A stretch of DNA of 26,074 nt from Bacillota bacterium (GTDB lineage: Bacteria; Bacillota; UBA4882; UBA8346): NCBI GenBank assembly GCA_023402395.1, contig JAEYGI010000006.1, positions 1 to 26,074 on the forward strand, written 5' to 3'. Shown piece after piece: positions 22,321-26,074 of this stretch; positions within the stretch are counted from its first letter, which is position 1; each line of letters opens with the position of its first letter. The notes below the pieces were generated by a model that saw only the letters and a list, made by a program, of their open reading frames with translations, did no database searches and was not told the DNA's origin. A program made the position numbers and the translations under genes.

Positions 22321-23132
22321 TGGCGCCGAAAACCCCGGTTGAACCGAAACCGGTTTTCATCGGAACCAATCTGAAGATGTACAAGACCATCCGGGAAACC
22401 ATCGTTTTTCTGGAAGAGCTATCCTCCTTGACGGCCGATCTCCCCCGGGAACAGCTCCGTTTGTTCGTGATCCCGTCCTTTACGGCCCTCGCCAAGGCAG
22501 TGGAGTGGACCGATCAGGAACTAGTGTGGCTCGGCGCCCAGAATATGCATTGGGAGGATAGCGGCCAGTTTACCGGGGAAATCTCCCCGCTAATGCTGAA
22601 GGAGATTGGGCTGAAAGTGGTGGAGATCGGCCATTCGGAGCGGCGCGAGCATTTCGGAGAGACCGACTTCGATGAGAACCGGAAGCTGTTGGCCGCTCTC
22701 CGTCATGGGTTTACCGCATTGCTTTGCGTCGGTGAGACCGGCCGCGAGAAAGAGCTGGGCATCAGCGATGAACGGCTCCGGCAACAGTTGAAAATCGGAT
22801 TGCATGGCGTCCCCGCGGCCGACCTGGATCGGGTCTGGGTCGCTTACGAACCGGTATGGGCGATCGGCGTTCAGGGGATCCCGGCCAGCCCCGGGTATGC
22901 CAACGCCAAACATCAGCTTCTCCGGGATACATTGCGCGAGCTATATCCGGAGCGGGGCGGGGAAGTTCCCCTATTATACGGCGGAAGCGTCAACCCGGAG
23001 AATGCCGTCGAACTCAGCCGGCAGCCGGCCATCGACGGGCTGTTCATCGGCCGCTCGGCCTGGAATGCCCGCTCCTTCAACGATCTGATCCGGTCGGTCT
23101 GGCCGGTCTGGCAAGGGAAATTGGGATGGTAA
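22320..23132 (+). CDS. triosephosphate-isomerase homologue, probably tetrulose-phosphate isomerase
   Basis: 270 residues of the TIM family with the full catalytic set: Asn17 and Lys19 in GTNLKMYK, His105 in IGHSERREHFGETD, Glu177 in VAYEPVWAIG and the phosphate-binding LYGGSVNPENA. The flexible loop 6 after AIG reads VQGIPASPGYANAKH instead of the near-invariant GTGKTATPEQAQEVH-type loop, so the substrate pocket differs from glycolytic TIM. Paralogues of this kind (EryH, LerI) isomerise L-erythrulose 1-phosphate to D-erythrulose 4-phosphate and are paired with an RpiB-type enzyme, exactly the arrangement here. The ATG at 22320 overlaps the rpiB stop by one base, so translation is coupled. Annotation pipelines will probably call it tpiA. 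Confidence 0.9.
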   Translation: MAPKTPVEPKPVFIGTNLKMYKTIRETIVFLEELSSLTADLPREQLRLFVIPSFTALAKAVEWTDQELVWLGAQNMHWEDSGQFTGEISPLMLKEIGLKVVEIGHSERREHFGETDFDENRKLLAALRHGFTALLCVGETGREKELGISDERLRQQLKIGLHGVPAADLDRVWVAYEPVWAIGVQGIPASPGYANAKHQLLRDTLRELYPERGGEVPLLYGGSVNPENAVELSRQPAIDGLFIGRSAWNARSFNDLIRSVWPVWQGKLGW

Positions 23133-23153
23133 GGCCATCGAAGGAGGAACAAC

Positions 23154-23765
23154 ATGGAGAACCTGACTCAAATCAAACAAGACTTGATCCGGGCCGCGCA
23201 ACGCGCCTACACCCGGGGCATACAGACCGGCAGCGGCGGCAACGTCAGCGCCCGGATTCCCGGTGAAAACCTGATGGTGGTCAAACCGAGCGGCATTTCC
23301 TTTGCGGACTGTGATCAGGACAATCTGGTCATCACCGATTTCGAGGGCAATCTGGTCGCCGGAACCCTGAAACCCACCCGGGAGGCGTTGCTGCACGGGG
23401 TTCTTTATCAGCATCTGCCGGAGGTCGGAGGGATTGTCCATTGCCATTCGCCGTGGTCGATTGCCTGGTCCTTCACCAAACAAGATATCCCGGCCCTGAC
23501 GTACCACGCGCAGTTGAAGTTTGGCTGCCCGGTGGCCACGGTGGATATCGACGCGCCGGTGGTGCCGAAGCCGGAAATGGCGCGGATCCTAAGCCTCTTT
23601 GATGCCAACCCGAAGCTGCCGGCCTTTCTGCTGGTCGCCCACGGGGTAGTGGCCTTGGGGAAAGACGCGGTGGACGCCGAACATGTGGCCGAGATGGTGG
23701 AAGAAACGGCCCAAGTGGCCTGGTTATATCATTCGGGACGGTGCAGCGGGTTTATCAATCAATAG
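23154..23765 (+). CDS. class II aldolase / AraD-FucA family protein
   Basis: 203 residues, zinc-dependent class II aldolase/epimerase fold. Matches to FucA: GSGGNVSAR (27-34) and KPSG (44-47) bind the phosphate; Glu77 in PTREALLHG is the catalytic base position; His96 and His98 in HCHSP and His163 in VAHGVVALG are the zinc ligands. Expected chemistry is retro-aldol cleavage of a ketose 1-phosphate, 4-epimerisation, or decarboxylation of a 3-oxo acid phosphate (OtnC type); these cannot be separated from sequence alone. AAGGAGG lies seven bases before the ATG and 21 bp separate it from the TIM homologue. It is the last gene of the operon. Confidence 0.92.
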   Translation: MENLTQIKQDLIRAAQRAYTRGIQTGSGGNVSARIPGENLMVVKPSGISFADCDQDNLVITDFEGNLVAGTLKPTREALLHGVLYQHLPEVGGIVHCHSPWSIAWSFTKQDIPALTYHAQLKFGCPVATVDIDAPVVPKPEMARILSLFDANPKLPAFLLVAHGVVALGKDAVDAEHVAEMVEETAQVAWLYHSGRCSGFINQ

Positions 23766-23924
23766 CCGCCATCGGATAGGTAACGGATTGAGGAATGGAA
23801 GTTCCGAAGATTCAATGCTTGAATTTACAGAAGTTTTCAGCTATTCTTCTATATAGGATGAAAGAATAATCTGACTCTCCAGTTTACTCAGGTTAGAAAA
23901 ATACCTGTCGGCGCTGATCTCAAC

Positions 23925-24159
23925 GCCCTCACCCCTCGGGCCGATTCAAGCAGTGGCCCTCCCCCATCACGCTATCAAAAAACGATAGCTATGTATGCGC
24001 TTAAAAAATCATCGATTTTTTAACGCTGAGGAGGGACTCAAGATGCCAAAACACTGGCCAGCAAAAGTTTAGACCCTATTTTCCCCTCGCCCATCGCGAG
24101 TGCTTTTCGAGCGTAATGGGAGAGGGCAGGCAGCTTGAATTGGCCAAATGGGTGAGGGC
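23925..24159. repeat. imperfect inverted-repeat element with ~49-bp arms
   Basis: The arm 23925-23973 (GCCCTCACCC outermost) resembles the reverse complement of 24110-24159 (ends GGGTGAGGGC) over its whole length with scattered mismatches. The core holds further hairpins (GCTATC 23971-23976 with GATAGC 23984-23989, and 24001-24023). There is no ORF. This looks like a small non-autonomous palindromic element or an intergenic structured repeat. It fills most of the gap of about 520 bp between the aldolase and the regulator; the rest (23766-23924, 24160-24232) shows nothing I recognise. Confidence 0.6.
24001..24023. terminator. A/T-rich perfect hairpin, possible bidirectional terminator
   Basis: TTAAAAAATC pairs with GATTTTTTAA around ATC, and GCG/CGC can extend it past a single bulge. 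Six T on either strand could stop transcription, but it lies about 235 bp after the aldolase stop and inside the palindromic element, so its role for the operon is uncertain. Confidence 0.45.
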
Positions 24160-24251
24160 ATTGGCTGCAAAGCCGACCAAACCTTAATCCTGACCTAAAT
24201 GGATAGTCAGAAAAAATAAAATAAATCTCTTAATTGGATTTGGATTCCTAA

Positions 24252-24266
24252 AAATGATCATCATTT
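24252..24266. promoter_or_regulatory. 15-bp palindrome upstream of the GntR gene
   Basis: AAATGAT-C-ATCATTT is a perfect odd palindrome 18 bp before the regulator's ATG, a position fitting autoregulation. Its sequence differs from the 13739 operator; the half-site ATTGGAT shared with that operator is at 24233-24239. Confidence 0.4.
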
Positions 24267-24284
24267 AATTCGTAGGTGGGAAAT

Positions 24285-25028
24285 ATGGCCAATTCAAGTC
24301 GGGAAAATCACGCCCAGGCGCTGCCGGACAAACCGTTGCGTCAGAAGTATCAACGGTTATCGGGTTTAGTGGTTGAGCAGTTAATTAATTGGATTATGGA
24401 TGGCACGCTACGGGCTGAACAGCGGTTGACCACGGATGAAATCGCTGAGAAACTCGGTGTCAGCCGGATGCCGGTCCGGGAGGCGTTACGGGTGCTGGAG
24501 GCGTCCGGCCTGGTCCGGTCGGAGCCTTATTTGGGCGCGAAAGTCGCCAAGTTGACCCAGGAGGATATCGAAGAGATCTATCTGATGCGGGAAATGCTGG
24601 AATCAATGGCCGGCCGTTTTGCCGCCGAGCAGATCAGCGACGAGGAGATCGGCCAGCTGGAGGAGATTCAGGAACGGATGGAGTTCCTGATGAATGAGGA
24701 TTCGATGAAAAACCGGAAAGAGGTTTTTAATCTGAACCGGGAGTTTCACCGAGTCATGTATCAGGCTTCGCGAAAGTCGCGCCTCTGTGATTTTATCAGT
24801 ACCCTATGGGACAGTATTGCGTTTTACCGGTTGATTTCGGCTTCGAGCCAGGATTACGCCATCTGGATGAAGAATGAGCACCGCAGTTATATCGAGGCCT
24901 GCAAGCGGCATGACGGTCCGCTGCTGGAGAAATTGATCAAACAATCCCTGGCCAAACATATTAAAAAACTGCCGCAGGAGATGGCCAGATTTAATGAGGC
25001 GATTGAAGAAAGAAACAAGGATAAATAA
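24285..25028 (+). CDS. GntR-family transcriptional regulator, FCD (FadR) subgroup
   Basis: 247 residues. Winged helix-turn-helix at about 25-92, including LTTDEIAEKLGVSRMPVREALRVLEASGLV (48-77), the GntR signature, followed by an all-helical FCD effector domain starting EDIEEIYLMREMLESMAGRFAAEQ. The FCD metal-site residues appear as NREFH, KNEHRSYIEA and a late His (KHIKKLP). Such proteins are usually repressors released by a sugar acid or organic acid. By location it should control the adjacent transport/catabolic operon through the palindrome at 13739-13754. The ATG at 24285 has AGGTGG five bases upstream; a GTG three codons earlier overlaps that site. A terminator follows at 25049. Confidence 0.93.
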   Translation: MANSSRENHAQALPDKPLRQKYQRLSGLVVEQLINWIMDGTLRAEQRLTTDEIAEKLGVSRMPVREALRVLEASGLVRSEPYLGAKVAKLTQEDIEEIYLMREMLESMAGRFAAEQISDEEIGQLEEIQERMEFLMNEDSMKNRKEVFNLNREFHRVMYQASRKSRLCDFISTLWDSIAFYRLISASSQDYAIWMKNEHRSYIEACKRHDGPLLEKLIKQSLAKHIKKLPQEMARFNEAIEERNKDK

Positions 25029-25048
25029 CGCAGAGGTATCCTTGGGAA

Positions 25049-25097
25049 AAAAGGGGCTGACCCGGAAGTGATTTTTTGCGGGTCGCCCTTTTATTTT
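25049..25097 (+). terminator. intrinsic terminator of the GntR gene
   Basis: AAAAGGGGCTGACCCG (25049-25064) pairs with CGGGTCGCCCTTTT (25079-25092) with a small internal mismatch, followed by ATTTTT. Array 2 begins about 40 bp later, with the same spacing relation as seen for cwlD and array 1. A further GC hairpin (GGGGCCCGG with CCGGGCCCC, about 25106-25133) lies between them. Confidence 0.8.
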
Positions 25098-25133
25098 TAA
25101 TCCGCGGGGCCCGGGACTTATCAACCGGGCCCC

Positions 25134-25574
25134 GATCAGTTGAACGAAACGTTGGAATAGGTGATCCGGGAGAAGAATCATTCGATCCAGGAGTCCGATC
25201 AAATGATCCGATGGTTGGATCAGATGGATGCGGGATGGCTCCAACTGATCCGTGAGCCCGATCAAGTGATCCGTGAGCCGGATCAAGTGATCCAAGAGCC
25301 TGAACAACTGATCCAAGTGCCGGATCAGATGATCCAAGCGAAGGATCATTTGATCCGAGGGTTGGATCAGTTGGAGCAAGTGCCGGATCAAGTGATCGGA
25401 GAGTCGGATCAGTTGGAGCGATGGTTGCTCCAGATGGAAATATTGGAGGATCATTTGAAGGAAGGGTTTCTCCAATTGGGGGAAGTGTTCCTTCAGTTGA
25501 TCCGACTGTTGCTCCAGATGATCGGGGAGTCGCTACACTTGGAGACGGTGTTGCTCTGGCTGGAAACGGGGGAT
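25134..25574. repeat. 21-bp tandem repeat array 2 (21 units)
   Basis: Twenty-one uninterrupted 21-base units. Units 1-14 are close to GATCA-NN-TGATCC plus eight variable bases; units 15-21 diverge (CTCCAGATG, CTTCAGTTG starts) but keep the period exactly. Units align one-to-one with array 1, with one extra unit here (7/8). The plus strand reads as DQ-hydrophobic-I heptads from 25161 to 25589, but unit 2 has an in-frame TAG upstream and there is no ribosome-binding site. The minus strand is open as well. I treat it as a DNA repeat rather than a gene. 25575-25654 shows nothing recognisable. Confidence 0.8.
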
Positions 25575-25654
25575 TTGGGAGGCATCTGAACCACTGATTA
25601 AGCAGAATTTTATGATTATGCTGAAGTTGAGTGAGGTTAATTATCAGGGGATGG

Positions 25655-25745
25655 AGATTGGTCAATGCCGTCAAGCTACGGTTATAATATTTGGGGAATA
25701 ATCTTTGCCAATCAGGCCGGTCAAAAATCATACCCCTCCCTCGTT
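25655..25745. repeat. dispersed ~90-bp repeat, copy C (occupied by IS110), reverse orientation
   Basis: Read forward, GTCAATGCCGTCAAG, then GTTATAATATTTGGGGAAT, ATCTTTGCCAAT and ACCCCTCCCTCGTT parallel the reverse complements of 228-317 and 355-442. It is clearly more diverged than those two copies are from each other. The right IS110 copy joins at the CGTTGTT end, exactly as the left copy does. Confidence 0.55.
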
Positions 25746-25785
25746 GTTATGATAAAAGAGCAAGACCCATGACGGAGACGGTAGA

Positions 25786-25794
25786 TGGTATACT
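25786..25794 (+). promoter_or_regulatory. extended -10 box (TGGTATACT), right copy
   Basis: A TGnTATACT extended -10 that would start a transcript near 25801, followed by about 185 nt before the transposase ATG. Identical in the left copy. It overlaps the left arm of an 11-bp inverted repeat (ACGGTAGATGG at 25778-25788 with 25875-25885). Confidence 0.4.
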
Positions 25795-25985
25795 TTCAGT
25801 TAAGAAGCCTTGGCTGAAGGTGATGGCTGTAGTGGACAGATGGGACAAAGATCCCGATCCCTCGTTTAGTTCGGCCATCTACCGTACCAACCTCATGGGA
25901 TCCGGCCGAGCCGGAATCCCGAATAGACGTTTGGTACCAACTATCCCACCGTCAAGGGGACAGTCAAGCATCATAACAAGGAGTG
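25795..25985 (+). ncRNA. putative IS110 bridge RNA (right copy)
   Basis: The non-coding segment between the extended -10 box and the transposase has the size and place of a bridge RNA. A strong hairpin forms at 25897-25920 (GGGAT-CCGGC, loop CGA, GCCGG-A-ATCCC). TCCCTCGTT at 25858-25866 repeats the insertion flank at 25737-25745, and ATCATAACAA at 25970-25979 is complementary to the element end at 25744-25753. The motif GTACCAAC occurs on both sides of the strong hairpin (about 25884 and 25933). Compared with the left copy it carries one extra GATCCC at 25850-25861, directly before the target-like 9-mer. Ends and folding are inferred. Confidence 0.55.
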
Positions 25986-25991
25986 ATGTCA

Positions 25992-26074
25992 ATGGCGTTT
26001 TATGGGATTGACCTCCATACGGATTCATTTGTCGCCGCGAAGTTAACTGGGGAAGATGTCGCCCAAATTAACAG
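25992..26074 (+). CDS. IS110-family transposase, N-terminal fragment (cut by window end)
   Basis: The visible part reads MAFYGIDLHTDSFVAAKLTGEDVAQIN. GIDLHTDSFVAA is the start of the DEDD RuvC-like domain of IS110-family recombinases, and the Asp of GID is the first catalytic residue. AAGGAG (25978-25983) is eight bases before the ATG at 25992; an in-frame ATG at 25986 is too close to that site. The right edge is the window limit, not a truncation that can be judged. In this family the recombinase acts with the guide RNA encoded just upstream. Confidence 0.75.
   Translation, partial: MAFYGIDLHTDSFVAAKLTGEDVAQIN

Larger units (their letters stand above)
25742..26074 (+). mobile_element. IS110-family element, transposase-proximal end, right copy (partial)
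   Basis: Non-coding end (about 25742-25991) plus the first 27 codons of the transposase; the element continues beyond the window. The end is nearly identical to the reverse complement of 1-240. Together the two copies form inverted repeats around about 25.5 kb. IS110 elements lack classical terminal inverted repeats, and none is expected here. Confidence 0.8.

Noticed and set aside
24804..25475. Long minus-strand frame through array 2 and the end of the GntR gene
   Set aside because: It is antisense to the well-supported regulator, has no ribosome-binding site, and its openness over the array follows from the symmetric 21-bp repeat.
25691..26011. 106-codon plus-strand frame across the IS110 end
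   Set aside because: It reads through the conserved structured non-coding end in a frame different from the transposase and has no ribosome-binding site.
1..26074. Composite transposon carrying the catabolic operon
   Set aside because: The IS copies are inverted and bracket many core genes; IS110 transposition does not mobilise the DNA between copies in the classical way.

Overview
The window looks like chromosomal DNA of a spore-forming member of the Bacillota. This rests on the sporulation-type amidase CwlD, the order recJ / bifunctional rel / dtd, strong AGGAGG ribosome-binding sites with frequent TTG and GTG starts, and fairly GC-rich codons. The sugar-binding protein of the ABC system has a signal peptide but no lipobox cysteine. 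That suggests, as an inference only, a two-membrane (diderm) lineage rather than a classical Gram-positive cell. I cannot name the genus.

Layout. Both edges of the window are the same kind of end of an IS110-family element, in opposite orientation (about 1-240 on the minus strand, about 25742-26074 on the plus strand). The right copy includes the first 27 codons of the transposase. The roughly 240 bp upstream of the transposase is nearly identical in the two copies and has the layout of a bridge-RNA locus. Positions 858-1175 hold an unknown 105-residue gene behind a near-consensus promoter. Positions 1536-8951 are housekeeping: uppP, recJ-rel-dtd, and lemA with two TPM-domain genes, ending at a strong terminator. 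Positions 9000-11600 hold small unrecognised ORFs, an orphan Ku gene, a DUF4282 membrane protein and speD. cwlD follows at 11963-12688.

Positions 13709-25028 form a catabolic locus. A promoter with a 16-bp palindromic operator precedes a ribose-type ABC importer (binding protein, double ATPase, two permeases). Then come a metallo-beta-lactamase-fold hydrolase, a Tm-1-like/UPF0261 protein, a RuBisCO-like protein, an RpiB-family isomerase, a divergent triosephosphate-isomerase homologue and a class II aldolase. A GntR/FCD regulator closes the locus. The RpiB plus divergent TIM pair is the signature of tetrulose-phosphate isomerisation (EryH/EryI, LerI/DerI), so I infer that an imported sugar or sugar acid is processed through four-carbon sugar phosphates. 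No classical kinase or dehydrogenase is encoded here.

The intergenic space is unusually structured. Two homologous arrays of a 21-bp repeat, rich in GATC, lie just after terminators at 12791 and 25134. There are several long nested inverted repeats (1215-1358, 11805-11906, 23925-24159). A dispersed sequence of about 90 bp (228-317, 355-442, about 25655-25745) appears to be the insertion target of the IS110 element. The most interesting reading is that the putative bridge RNA carries a 9-base match to this target and a 10-base complement to the element's own end, and that one target copy next to the left insertion is still empty.
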